DNA of 17,744 bases, from assembly GCA_963629425.1 (NCBI GenBank), contig CAVGIU010000026.1:1-17744 (forward strand), in the 5' to 3' direction. Below, piece after piece: positions 1 through 6,971 of this stretch; positions within the stretch are counted from its first letter, which is position 1; every line of letters begins with the position of its first letter. The position numbers were made by a program, and so were the translations under genes. Under the pieces are notes generated by a model, which saw only the letters and a list, made by a program, of their open reading frames with translations, was not told the origin of the DNA and ran no database searches. Origin of the DNA: F23-B02 sp963629425. Lineage in GTDB: Bacteria > Bacillota > Clostridia > Oscillospirales > Oscillospiraceae.

Positions 1-8
1 GCGGCATA

Positions 9-24
9 TTCCCCGAAAGGGGAA
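9..24. repeat. Short palindrome TTCCCC-GAAA-GGGGAA
   Basis: A perfect 6-bp inverted repeat with a GAAA loop. Its core resembles the CCTTCCCC/GGGGAAGG arm of the larger repeats nearby, so it may be a remnant of the same family. Nothing else is visible in bases 1-54. Confidence 0.5.
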
Positions 25-54
25 GGCAAGGGTGCGGGGGTGTCGGGCGCGGTG

Positions 55-110
55 CCTTCCCCTAGCGGAGCGTGAGGGGAAGGTGTCACCTTTAGGTGAC
101 GGATGAGGTG
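55..110 (-). repeat. Two-hairpin palindromic repeat, inverted copy left of the DUF559 gene
   Basis: On the plus strand this reads as a CCTTCCCC/GGGGAAGG hairpin (55-62 with 76-83), then a GTCACCT/AGGTGAC hairpin (85-91 with 94-100), then GGATGAGGTG. It is the reverse complement of the architecture at 503-550 and 573-621: CACCTCATCC, a variable hairpin starting GTC, then ACCTTCCCC..GGGGAAGG. The variable hairpin differs in sequence between copies but stays self-complementary, so base pairing is what is conserved. The loop of the first hairpin is longer here (13 nt) than in the right-hand copies (4 nt, TCAA). Confidence 0.8.
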
Positions 111-128
111 GAATTAAATTTTTTGCCG

Positions 129-485
129 TCAGGCAAACACCTTGTTTATATGCTGCATTATGTCCGTGCACACACCTTCAAAATTACGCATCACGTCCAG
201 GTTCGAATAACGGCACACCGTCAGTCCCAAGCCGCGCAGATATTCGTCGCGCTCGGCATCCTTCGCCCTGCCGTCATCCTCGCAGTGCTGCGAGCCGTCG
301 AGCTCGATGACGAGCTTTGCCTGCGCGCAGTAGAAATCGACGATATAGCGGCCGATGACCTTTTGGCGATTGAAGTTGAGCGGACTGAGCCGCAGAAAGT
401 CGTACCACAGGCGGCGCTCTTCCTTTGTCATGTTTTTGCGCAGGTGCTGCGCAAGCTTTGTCAGTTCGGCGTTGCTATGGTTCAT
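129..485 (-). CDS. DUF559 endonuclease-like protein
   Basis: A 118-residue protein matching the DUF559 family, which has a Vsr/PD-(D/E)XK restriction-endonuclease-like fold. Family landmarks are visible: the N-terminal basic helix with LRKNMTKEERRLW, the core RYIVDFYC (Asp50), and KLVIELDGSQH (Glu61, Asp63), which together form the probable metal-binding site. Length is usual for a stand-alone member. The ATG is preceded by GAGGTG four bases upstream, and the SD-bearing segment directly abuts the palindromic repeat at 503-550. The gene is alone on its strand and lies between repeats in opposite orientation, giving a compact unit of about 500 bp. The biological role of such single DUF559 proteins is not established; a nuclease function is inferred from the fold. 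Family assignment is fairly sure, function is not. Confidence 0.85.
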   Translation of the reverse strand: MNHSNAELTKLAQHLRKNMTKEERRLWYDFLRLSPLNFNRQKVIGRYIVDFYCAQAKLVIELDGSQHCEDDGRAKDAERDEYLRGLGLTVCRYSNLDVMRNFEGVCTDIMQHINKVFA

Positions 486-502
486 GGGTCACCTCGTTTT
501 TT

Positions 503-550
503 CACCTCATCCGTCGCGCAAGCGCGACACCTTCCCCTCAAGGGGAAGGC
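503..550 (+). repeat. Two-hairpin palindromic repeat, copy 2
   Basis: CACCTCATCC (503-512) is followed by the hairpin GTCGCGC-AA-GCGCGAC (513-528), then A and the hairpin CCTTCCCC-TCAA-GGGGAAGG (530-549). It begins 17 bases upstream of the DUF559 start codon. It has the same orientation as the copy at 573-621 and is opposite to the copy at 55-110. Confidence 0.85.
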
Positions 551-572
551 ATGGGGGGCGCTTGAGTTTTGT

Positions 573-621
573 CACCTCATCCGTCAGCCTCCGGCTGACA
601 CCTTCCCCTCAAGGGGAAGGC
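573..621 (+). repeat. Two-hairpin palindromic repeat, copy 3, just after trkH
   Basis: Same architecture as copy 2, 22 bases further on: CACCTCATCC, the hairpin GTCAGCC-TCC-GGCTGAC (583-599), then CCTTCCCC-TCAA-GGGGAAGG. It lies 6 bases past the trkH stop codon on the minus strand, so the GC-rich hairpin could also end or stabilise the trkAH mRNA. No U-tract follows, so it is not a canonical intrinsic terminator. Confidence 0.85.
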
Positions 622-627
622 AGGGGC

Positions 628-2070
628 TCACTTCCTCCACGTCTCGGGTGCGAAGAGGATCAGCATGGGGAAGATCTCGAGGCGGCCGAGGAACATGTCA
701 AAGCACAGAACCGCTTTGCTCAGGATGTTCAGGCTCGACACGCCCATGGTGAAGGTGTTCGAGTCGATGCCGTAACCGACGTTGCTGAGGCTCGAAATGC
801 CCGCCAGCATCCCGTCGCCGATCGCCAGGCCGTCGAGCGACAGCACCACGCCCGTCACGACGACCGCCATGAAGTACGCCATCGCAAAGCTGCCGACCGC
901 CGAGACCGTGTCTTCCTCGACGATCTCGCCGTCAAGGTGGATCAGGTGCACCGAGTTCGGCGTCACGGTGCGCGCTATGGCGCGGTAGGTGCTCTTGCCG
1001 AGGATCATCACGCGCGACAGCTTCATGCCGCCGCCGGTGGAGCCCGACATCGGGCCCGTGATCATCAGCACCGTCAGCATCGCCCACACAAACGGCGACC
1101 AGAACGACGCATCGATCGAGACGTAGCAGGTCGTGCTGATGATGGAGATGACCTGGAACAGCGTGTGGTGCACGCCCTGTCCGATGCTTTCAAACTGCGG
1201 CGCGGCGTCGATGCCCATCAGGAGCGCAACGCCGAGCACGACGAGGATAAACGTGCGCAGCTCGCGGCTGCGGCGGATGCGGAAAAATTCGCGTGCGAGG
1301 ACGCAGTAAAACAGGCTGAAGCTCATGCTGCACAGCGTCATGAACACGAGCGTCACGTTCTGCGCGTAGGCGCCGTAGGACGCCATACTGTCGTTGCGCA
1401 CGCAGAAGCCGCCGGTCGAGACCGTGCTCAGCGAGATGTTCACCGAGTCGAAAAGCGGTATTCCGCCCAGCAGCAGGAGGATGATCTGCGCAACGGTCAT
1501 TACTATATATATTTCGTACAGCAGCTTTGCCGACTTCTGCATGCGCGGAACCAGCTTTGCCGCCATCGGGCCCGGGAACTCCGCGCGCAGCAGGAACATC
1601 GAGCCGCCCTCGCGCGCGACCGGCGCGATCGCCAGCAGAAATACCAGCACGCCCATGCCGCCGATCCAGTTGGTGATGCTGCGCCAGAGGAGGATCGCCC
1701 GCGGCGCGGCCTCAACGTTGTCGATGATCGTCGCGCCCGTGGTCGTGAAGCCGGATACGGTCTCGAACACCGCGCCGGAGATGCTCGGGATCACGCCCGA
1801 GACGTAAAACGGCACCGCGCCGAACAGCGAGATGATGACCCACGCCAGCGCGACCGTCACAAAGCCGTCGCGCGCGCCGAGCGGGCGATCCTTGCTGCGG
1901 ATAAGGCCGCAGGGCAGGCCGACGATCAGAACCGCCGCGATCGCAGCGGCAAAGCCGCGCACCGCCCCCGCGTCGCCGTCAGCCAGCGCGAGCACGAACG
2001 GCGGCAGCATGAACGCCGCTTCGATGCACAGTATGACACCTATCGTTTTTCTTATAGTTCCAATATTCAT
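628..2070 (-). CDS. trkH: Trk-type potassium uptake membrane subunit TrkH
   Basis: A 480-residue polytopic membrane protein, the K+-translocating subunit that works with the cytoplasmic TrkA regulator encoded upstream. The four pore-loop repeats of the TrkH/KtrB superfamily are visible: SGFTTTGATII (about 107-116), STVSTGGF (215-222), ISTTCYVSID (311-320) and SLSNVGYG (427-434). The GSTGGGMK motif lies at 343-350, and the usual ending GRLEIFPMLILF..W is intact. The third pore loop has Cys315 (codon TGC) where the family normally has the filter glycine. The start ATG overlaps the trkA stop by one base (TAATG), so the genes are translationally coupled. Length is normal and there is no sign of truncation. 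Function as a K+ or Na+-coupled K+ transporter is inferred from family. Confidence 0.95.
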   Translation of the reverse strand: MNIGTIRKTIGVILCIEAAFMLPPFVLALADGDAGAVRGFAAAIAAVLIVGLPCGLIRSKDRPLGARDGFVTVALAWVIISLFGAVPFYVSGVIPSISGAVFETVSGFTTTGATIIDNVEAAPRAILLWRSITNWIGGMGVLVFLLAIAPVAREGGSMFLLRAEFPGPMAAKLVPRMQKSAKLLYEIYIVMTVAQIILLLLGGIPLFDSVNISLSTVSTGGFCVRNDSMASYGAYAQNVTLVFMTLCSMSFSLFYCVLAREFFRIRRSRELRTFILVVLGVALLMGIDAAPQFESIGQGVHHTLFQVISIISTTCYVSIDASFWSPFVWAMLTVLMITGPMSGSTGGGMKLSRVMILGKSTYRAIARTVTPNSVHLIHLDGEIVEEDTVSAVGSFAMAYFMAVVVTGVVLSLDGLAIGDGMLAGISSLSNVGYGIDSNTFTMGVSSLNILSKAVLCFDMFLGRLEIFPMLILFAPETWRK

Positions 2071-3428
2071 TACGCAAATATGTCGTTGAGGTCAAGGATC
2101 TCGCGTCCCGCGGTCGTGACGATGACGACCGTGTCGCCGGCCGAGAGCGTGTCGCGGCCGCCGGGGATGATGATCTTGCCCATGTGGTTTATGCAGACGA
2201 TCAGTATGCCGGGCTTGAGCTTTATGTCCATGAGCGTCTCGTGCAGATGCTCGGTCGCGTCGGTCACGGCAAACTCCAGCGCCTCCGCGCCGCCGTCGGC
2301 TATGCGGTGGATCGTGAGCACCGCGCTGCCGCCGGTGTTCTCCATTGCGCGGACGTAGCGGATGATGGCGTAGGTCGACAGGCTCTTGGGGCTTATCAGG
2401 CTGTCCGCGCCGCGGTCGCCGAGGATCTCGCCGTACTCGAGGCGGTTTATCTTCGTAAGCAGCTGCGGAACGCCGACCTTGCGCGCGAACATGCCGATGA
2501 TGATGTTCTCCTCATCCATGTTTGTCAGCGGCAGCACTGCATCCATCTGGCGGATATTGTGCGTTTTAAGCACCGCCTGACTCGAGCCGTCGGAACAGAT
2601 AACGCTCATCTCCGGGTACTTTTCGGCGAGGTACTCGCAGCGCGAACGCTTCATTTCAATAAGCTTTATGCTCGTGCCGGTCTTTATGAGCATCGGCGCG
2701 AGGTATTCGGCAATCCTGCCGCCGCCGACGATGAGCACGTTTTTGCTCTTTTTGCTGCGGAGCTTGAGCTCATGAGTGAGCTCGACGAGCGAGGACGCAG
2801 GCGCTGTGACGTAGATCTTATCGCCCTTGCGCAGGACAAAGTTGCCGTCGGGGATAAACACCTTCTCATCGCGCAGCACCGTGCAGATAAGGACGTGAAC
2901 CTTTATCTTTTTGCGCAGATCGGCAAGGCGCAGTCCGTCGAGGGGGCTGCCCTCGGCTATAAACAGCTCGACGATCTCGGCCTTTCCCTCGGCGAAGGTA
3001 TCGCGCTTTATAAACGCCGGGATCTGGAGCAGACGGTATATCTCCTTTGCAGCCAGAAGCTCGGGGTTTATGGTCATGGACAGGCCGAGTTCGGACTTGA
3101 GGACGTAGAGCTGCTCGGTGTACTCAAGATTGCGCACGCGCGCTATCGTGTTCTTGCAGCCGAGCTTACGCGCGACGATGCACGCGAGCATGTTCAGCTC
3201 ATCCTGTGCCGTGACTGCGATGAGCAGGTCGCTCTCGTCGACATTCGCCTCGCGCTGTATAGCTATCGCTGCGCCGTTTCCGCACAGGGTCATGACATCC
3301 AGCGTATCCGACAGAAGCTTCACTTTATCCTTGTCGATATCCACGACCGTTATATCGTGATTTTCGTTTGCCAGCTCCTCGGCAAGCGAGTAGCCTATCT
3401 TGCCCGCGCCGACTATTACGATCTTCAT
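2070..3428 (-). CDS. trkA: Trk potassium transport NAD-binding subunit TrkA
   Basis: A 452-residue soluble protein with the duplicated RCK layout of TrkA: a first Rossmann NAD-binding domain (VGAGKIGYSLAEEL near residue 6, acidic VVDID at 28-32), a TrkA-C domain (about 150-215), a second Rossmann domain (VGGGRIAEYLAPML from about 234) and a second TrkA-C domain ending near the C-terminus. It forms a cytoplasmic ring on TrkH that gates K+ flux according to bound nucleotide. The ATG at 3426-3428 has an AGAGG ribosome binding site seven bases upstream and is first in the trkA-trkH operon. A promoter lies at 3465-3493, leaving a short leader of about 30 nt. No c-di-AMP riboswitch is visible before it. 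Confidence 0.95.
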   Translation of the reverse strand: MKIVIVGAGKIGYSLAEELANENHDITVVDIDKDKVKLLSDTLDVMTLCGNGAAIAIQREANVDESDLLIAVTAQDELNMLACIVARKLGCKNTIARVRNLEYTEQLYVLKSELGLSMTINPELLAAKEIYRLLQIPAFIKRDTFAEGKAEIVELFIAEGSPLDGLRLADLRKKIKVHVLICTVLRDEKVFIPDGNFVLRKGDKIYVTAPASSLVELTHELKLRSKKSKNVLIVGGGRIAEYLAPMLIKTGTSIKLIEMKRSRCEYLAEKYPEMSVICSDGSSQAVLKTHNIRQMDAVLPLTNMDEENIIIGMFARKVGVPQLLTKINRLEYGEILGDRGADSLISPKSLSTYAIIRYVRAMENTGGSAVLTIHRIADGGAEALEFAVTDATEHLHETLMDIKLKPGILIVCINHMGKIIIPGGRDTLSAGDTVVIVTTAGREILDLNDIFA

Positions 3429-3464
3429 TTCTTATCCTCTCTAAACAGAAAATTCGTAAATTTT

Positions 3465-3493
3465 ATATTAACACGGAATCTATACTTTATCAA
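3465..3493 (-). promoter_or_regulatory. Promoter of trkAH
   Basis: On the minus strand, TTGATA (-35, 3488-3493) and TAATAT (-10, 3465-3470) are separated by 17 bases, with a TGT extended -10. The -35 box overlaps by one base the end of the inverted-repeat element that begins at 3493, so insertion of that element would have fixed the sequence immediately upstream of this promoter. Confidence 0.65.
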
Positions 3494-3760
3494 TAGCTGA
3501 CGGGAGTCGAGCCCATGCCGCCTGTAAGTTTTTTGAATGCGCATTGAAGCACCTGCGTATACGCATATTGCGTCAGCCCGGTATCGGAGATGCCTTAAAA
3601 TTGCCTGCTGACAGGTGCTTTGCAGTTTTGGCAGAGCTGATTTTTGCTCAGGCAAGGCAAAGCCCGCAGGGAATACCGTCGTATTGGCAAGGGATTTAAC
3701 GAAGCATGAGTGAAAATCAGCCTGTCAATACCGGCTGGGGGTTCAACTCTCGTCAGCTAT
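3493..3760. mobile_element. 268-bp structured element with 22-bp terminal inverted repeats (MITE-like)
   Basis: The ends 3493-3514 and 3739-3760 are inverted repeats matching at 19 of 22 positions (outer part ATAGCTGACG / CGTCAGCTAT). Inside are further inverted pairs: AAGCACCTG/CAGGTGCTT (3547-3555, 3612-3620), CAGCCCGGTAT/ATACCGGCTG (3574-3584, 3728-3737), GCTGATTTTTGCTCA/TGAGTGAAAATCAGC (3636-3650, 3707-3721, 13 of 15), and AATAC/GTATT (3672-3676, 3681-3685). No protein is encoded. The right terminal repeat contains the last five codons and stop of the adjacent lysR gene. A TA dinucleotide at both ends would fit a TA-targeting MITE, but this cannot be proved from one copy. A diverged match to 3540-3595 lies at 14657-14713, which supports a repeated family. 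It could instead be a structured RNA. Confidence 0.65.
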
Positions 3761-4633
3761 AGCTCCGCGTCGCACCCAGTCGACGGTGTAGTCGGCAAAT
3801 TTGCGTGTAGCGGGGCTGTTGCGGCTGGTTTCGGTTATGGCAAGGCCGATTACGCGCTTTGAGGGCGGAACGAGCTCCTTTATGACGATATCGTCGTGCC
3901 TCCCGCTCAATAGCAGCTCCGGCATGATGGATATGCCGAGTCCCTTTTCGACCATTGCGATGATGGCATAGTCGTCCTTCGTGGAAAATCGGATATTCGG
4001 CTTTACTCCGGCGGCAGCGAGCGCACGGTTTGCGTCGTGGTTGGATTCCTCCAAAAGCGTTATGAAGGCCTCCGTCTCGCACTCTACAAGGGGGAACTTG
4101 GGGTACGACTCGAACTTGTGCCCGTGCGGGAGTATGGCAAGCAGTCTATCCTCCATCAGCGGTATGCACTCACACCTCATCTGCGTCGGAACGTTTACAA
4201 AGCCGAGGTCGATGCTCCCCTCCTCTATCCAGCGCTCGACATCGTAATAGTCGCCGTTGAGAAGCTTCAGATCGACATTGGGATAGTCGTGCTGAAATTC
4301 CTTTATGACTCCGGGCAGCCAGTGGACCGCGACGGAGGTGAACGCGCCGATGCGCACGGTACCGGAATCGAGGCCGCGGATAGCCGAGGCGGTCTGCCGC
4401 AGCTGCTCTTCATAGTTGAGCATGCCGCGTATCGAGGGCATTATGCGTTCGCCATTGTCGGTAAGCTTAACGCCTGCTCGTGAGCGGGTTATGACCGCAA
4501 AGCCGAGCTCTGTCTCCAAATTATTAATAGTATGGCTGACCGCCGACTGCGTGCAGCCGAGAGCGTCCGCCGCCCGCGTAAGGCTGCCGAGCTCCACGAC
4601 CTTGGCCAGCGTCTCATATTTTGAAATGCTCAT
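3743..4633 (-). CDS. LysR-family transcriptional regulator, divergent to putP
   Basis: A 296-residue LTTR. The N-terminal winged helix-turn-helix is clear (LTRAADALGCTQSAVSHTIN, about 18-37, then LETELGFAVITRSRAGVKLT), followed by a two-lobe effector-binding domain starting near VRIGAFTSVAVHW (about 92). The ATG has a GGAGG ribosome binding site (4640-4644 on the plus strand). It is transcribed away from the putP symporter gene, which LTTRs of this layout usually control; proline or a related compound is a possible effector, by inference only. The C-terminal residues IADES and the TGA stop lie entirely within the terminal repeat of the 3493-3760 element, so the natural C-terminus has probably been replaced. 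Overall length is still normal. Confidence 0.9.
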   Translation of the reverse strand: MSISKYETLAKVVELGSLTRAADALGCTQSAVSHTINNLETELGFAVITRSRAGVKLTDNGERIMPSIRGMLNYEEQLRQTASAIRGLDSGTVRIGAFTSVAVHWLPGVIKEFQHDYPNVDLKLLNGDYYDVERWIEEGSIDLGFVNVPTQMRCECIPLMEDRLLAILPHGHKFESYPKFPLVECETEAFITLLEESNHDANRALAAAGVKPNIRFSTKDDYAIIAMVEKGLGISIMPELLLSGRHDDIVIKELVPPSKRVIGLAITETSRNSPATRKFADYTVDWVRRGAIADES

Positions 4634-4665
4634 TTCCGTCCTCCGAGAGCTTTGTATGAATTCTG

Positions 4666-4681
4666 TTCATGTTGGCATGAA
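4666..4681. promoter_or_regulatory. Perfect palindrome TTCATG-N4-CATGAA, candidate LysR operator
   Basis: A 6+6 bp perfect inverted repeat with a 4-base centre. It lies between the lysR start and the -10 box of its own promoter, in the lysR leader. This position suits autoregulation of lysR and possibly control of putP. The spacing is not the classical T-N11-A, so assignment as the operator is tentative. Confidence 0.4.
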
Positions 4682-4700
4682 AATTATTAGGTACGGTAAT

Positions 4701-4728
4701 AATATACCCCGATTTTTCAAAAAATCAA
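4701..4728 (-). promoter_or_regulatory. Possible promoter of lysR (minus strand)
   Basis: On the minus strand TTGATT (4723-4728) and TATATT (4701-4706) are separated by 16 bases in an A/T-rich stretch. It would give a leader of about 60 nt that includes the 4666-4681 palindrome. The match is moderate. Confidence 0.45.
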
Positions 4729-4750
4729 GTTATTTTCGCAAACTTTCGCC

Positions 4751-4779
4751 TTGCAATGCATTTTTTGCGTGTCTATAAT
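4751..4779 (+). promoter_or_regulatory. Promoter of putP
   Basis: TTGCAA (4751-4756) and a perfect TATAAT (4774-4779) with a 17-base spacer, about 35 bases before the putP start codon. The weak -35 suits an activator-dependent promoter. Confidence 0.7.
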
Positions 4780-4814
4780 GCAAACATCGTTTAAAAATGA
4801 TTGGAGAGAGAAAC

Positions 4815-6350
4815 ATGTCAGGCAATATCATCTGTATTCTGATCGCCATAGTCGTCTACCTCGTCGGTATGGTAGCTATCGGCGTTTACTATTCCAAAGG
4901 TCAGTCCGACGCGCACGAGTTCTATCTCGGCGGCCGCAAACTCGGTCCTATCGTTACGGCGCTTTCCACCGAGGCATCGGACATGAGCGCGTATCTGCTC
5001 ATGGGTGTCCCCGGTCTTGCGTTCTTCTGCGGCATCGCGGAAGCAAGCTGGACGGCCATCGGTCTTGCGATAGGCACTTACCTCAACTGGCTGTTCGTCG
5101 CAAAGCGCCTTCGCCGCTACTCGGTGCGTCTCGGCGCTCTGACTCTTCCCGAGTACATATCCAAGCGCTTCTATGATGACACCAAGCTCATCGAGCTTCT
5201 CGGCGCTATCACGATCATTGTGTTCTATGTTCCCTACACCGCATCCGGCTTCTCGGCCTGCGGCAAGCTTTTCGGAACTCTGTTCGGCTTTGACTACGTT
5301 CCCACCATGATCATCAGCGCCGCGGTCATCGTTGCCTACACAGCAGGCGGCGGCTTTAAGGCAGCATCGGTAACGAGCCTTGTTCAGAGCCTCATAATGG
5401 TCTTTGCACTGGCTGTCGTCCTCGTCTTCGGCATAAACTCCGTCGGCGGCTGGGATCAGGTCATCGCAAACGCAAAAGCTATCCCCGGCTACCTGAGCTT
5501 CACCGCATCCACCAACATCATGGCCACCGAGGCCGGTGAGTTCGGAACTCTCAAGATCATATCCACCCTCGCATGGGCGCTCGGCTACTTCGGCATGCCC
5601 CACGTTATCCTGCACTTCATGGCTATCGAGGATGAGAATAAGCTCAAGCTCAGCCGCCGTGTTGCTACCATTTGGGTCGTTGTATCCCTTACCATCGCTG
5701 TTATCATCGGCATCGTCGGCTACTCCATGGCCAAGGCAAACCTCGTGACGATGTTCGGAGACGCATCCTCTGCCGAGTCTCTGATAGTCTCCGTTGCGGC
5801 AGTCCTGTCCGAATACGGCGCATTCTTTGCAATTCTCTCGGGTCTTGTCCTTGCGGGCATCCTCGCTGCTACCATGTCCACCGCCGACGTTCAGCTTCTG
5901 GCAGCGGCAAGCGCCATTGCTCAGAACATCATCCGCGGCGTGTTCGGCATTGAGCTCAGCGACAAGAAGAGCATGATCGTCGCCCGAGTGACCGTTATCT
6001 GCGTTGCTATCTGCGGCGTACTGTTCGCACTCGATCCCACGAGCTCCATCTTCCGCGTTGTATCGTTTGCCTGGGCAGGCTTCGGCGCGACCTTCGGCCC
6101 CATCGTCCTGTTCTCGCTGTACTGGAAGCGCTGCAACAAGTGGGGTGCTATCGCCGGCATGTTCTCCGGTGCCGCAATGGTCTTCATCTGGAAGTACGCC
6201 ATCGCCCCCATCGGCGGAGCGTTCGCAATCTACGAGCTGCTTCCCGCGTTCGTGACCTCCTGCATTTTCATCGTCGTCGTATCCCTTCTGACCAAGGCTC
6301 CCGACGCAAAGATCTGCGAGGACTTCGACGCAGTCGTTGCAATGAAGTAA
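4815..6350 (+). CDS. putP: Sodium/proline symporter PutP
   Basis: A 511-residue member of the sodium:solute symporter (SSS) family with about 12-13 hydrophobic helices; it imports proline with Na+. The N-terminal region (YLGGRKLGPIVTALSTEASD, then MSAYLLMGVPG) is typical of PutP, with Asp56 and Ser58 matching the Na+/proline-site residues Asp55 and Ser57 of the E. coli protein. The later segment LAATMSTADVQLLAAASAI is the conserved helix-9 region. I chose the ATG at 4815, seven bases after GGAGA, rather than the in-frame ATG at 4797, which has no ribosome binding site. The gene is monocistronic: it diverges from lysR and is followed by a strong terminator. Substrate is inferred from similarity; other SSS substrates are possible. 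Confidence 0.9.
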   Translation: MSGNIICILIAIVVYLVGMVAIGVYYSKGQSDAHEFYLGGRKLGPIVTALSTEASDMSAYLLMGVPGLAFFCGIAEASWTAIGLAIGTYLNWLFVAKRLRRYSVRLGALTLPEYISKRFYDDTKLIELLGAITIIVFYVPYTASGFSACGKLFGTLFGFDYVPTMIISAAVIVAYTAGGGFKAASVTSLVQSLIMVFALAVVLVFGINSVGGWDQVIANAKAIPGYLSFTASTNIMATEAGEFGTLKIISTLAWALGYFGMPHVILHFMAIEDENKLKLSRRVATIWVVVSLTIAVIIGIVGYSMAKANLVTMFGDASSAESLIVSVAAVLSEYGAFFAILSGLVLAGILAATMSTADVQLLAAASAIAQNIIRGVFGIELSDKKSMIVARVTVICVAICGVLFALDPTSSIFRVVSFAWAGFGATFGPIVLFSLYWKRCNKWGAIAGMFSGAAMVFIWKYAIAPIGGAFAIYELLPAFVTSCIFIVVVSLLTKAPDAKICEDFDAVVAMK

Positions 6351-6361
6351 TTATGTATATG

Positions 6362-6392
6362 AAAAGCTCCCGTCTTTGGACGGGAGCTTTTT
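6362..6392. terminator. Bidirectional intrinsic terminator between putP and bioY
   Basis: AAAAGCTCCCGTC (6362-6374), loop TTTG, GACGGGAGCTTTT(T) (6379-6392). A 13-bp stem flanked by A-run and T-run, so it can stop transcription from both convergent genes. Confidence 0.92.
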
Positions 6393-6401
6393 GCTGCTCA
6401 A

Positions 6402-6932
6402 TTACTCGATATCGACATGCTTTCTTATAACACGGTCTGCCAGAAACGCAAGCGCCATTTTCGCGGCATCCGGAATAATAAACGGAAACACGCACAGGCC
6501 GAGCGCCGAGGCGTAGCTTACAGGCTTTGTCGCCGAATAGACTTTTACAAACCACAGCGTTCCGAAGGCGTAGCACATGGATAGACCAATGATGAGCGAA
6601 AGTATCTTCACCCACAGCTTTTTCCCGAAAAGCTCTTCGCAAAGCCAATAGCACAAACCGGTGAGCACAAAGCCGAAGATGTATCCCCCGCTCGGGCCCA
6701 TGAGCTTTCCGACGCCGCCGGCAAAGCCCGAAAAAACCGGAAGTCCAACAGCGCCGAGCGCTATGTACACCGCGACAGCTATGCTGCCGCGTCTGCCGCC
6801 GAGAAGCAGCAGCGCGGTAAAAACCGCGAAGGTCTGCATGGTAAAAGGAATGGCTGCCGGAACCGACAGCCATGAGCAGACTGATATGAGCACCGCCATC
6901 AGGGCAATATAGGTCATATCCTTAGTCTTCAA
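6402..6932 (-). CDS. bioY: Biotin transporter substrate-binding component BioY
   Basis: A 176-residue integral membrane S-component of an ECF-type vitamin importer, with six hydrophobic segments. BioY signatures: IPFTMQTFAVFTALLLLGGRRG (split as IPFTMQTFAVF and LLLGGRRG), the GAVGLPVFSGFAGGVGKLMG region and the following GPSGGYIFGF. I chose a TTG start at 6930-6932: it sits six bases after AGGTG and gives the usual MKTKDMTYIALMA beginning. An upstream in-frame GTG (6941) lies inside the ribosome binding site and is unlikely; an ATG at 6917 is an alternative. No EcfA/EcfT genes are nearby, so it probably uses a shared energising module encoded elsewhere. It is last in a run with pyrG and nadE, 39 bases after nadE. 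Confidence 0.9.
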   Translation of the reverse strand: MKTKDMTYIALMAVLISVCSWLSVPAAIPFTMQTFAVFTALLLLGGRRGSIAVAVYIALGAVGLPVFSGFAGGVGKLMGPSGGYIFGFVLTGLCYWLCEELFGKKLWVKILSLIIGLSMCYAFGTLWFVKVYSATKPVSYASALGLCVFPFIIPDAAKMALAFLADRVIRKHVDIE

Positions 6933-6971
6933 TATTTGCACCTCAGAACGTCAGTATGCTGCGGTGCTTAC

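Noticed and set aside
503..621. Possible CRISPR array
   Set aside because: Only two direct copies with one short spacer, repeats that are double hairpins with a variable stem, an inverted third copy, and no cas genes.
355..2358. Long plus-strand open frame of 667 codons
   Set aside because: It runs antisense to trkH and into trkA, is very rich in Arg, His and Ala as GC-rich shadow frames are, and shows no recognisable motif.
3425..3655. 76-codon minus-strand frame between lysR and trkA
   Set aside because: It lies mostly inside the inverted-repeat element, covers the trkA promoter, has no ribosome binding site and no family resemblance.
6930..6941. GTG at 6941 as bioY start
   Set aside because: It falls inside the GAGGTG ribosome binding site that serves the TTG six bases further on.
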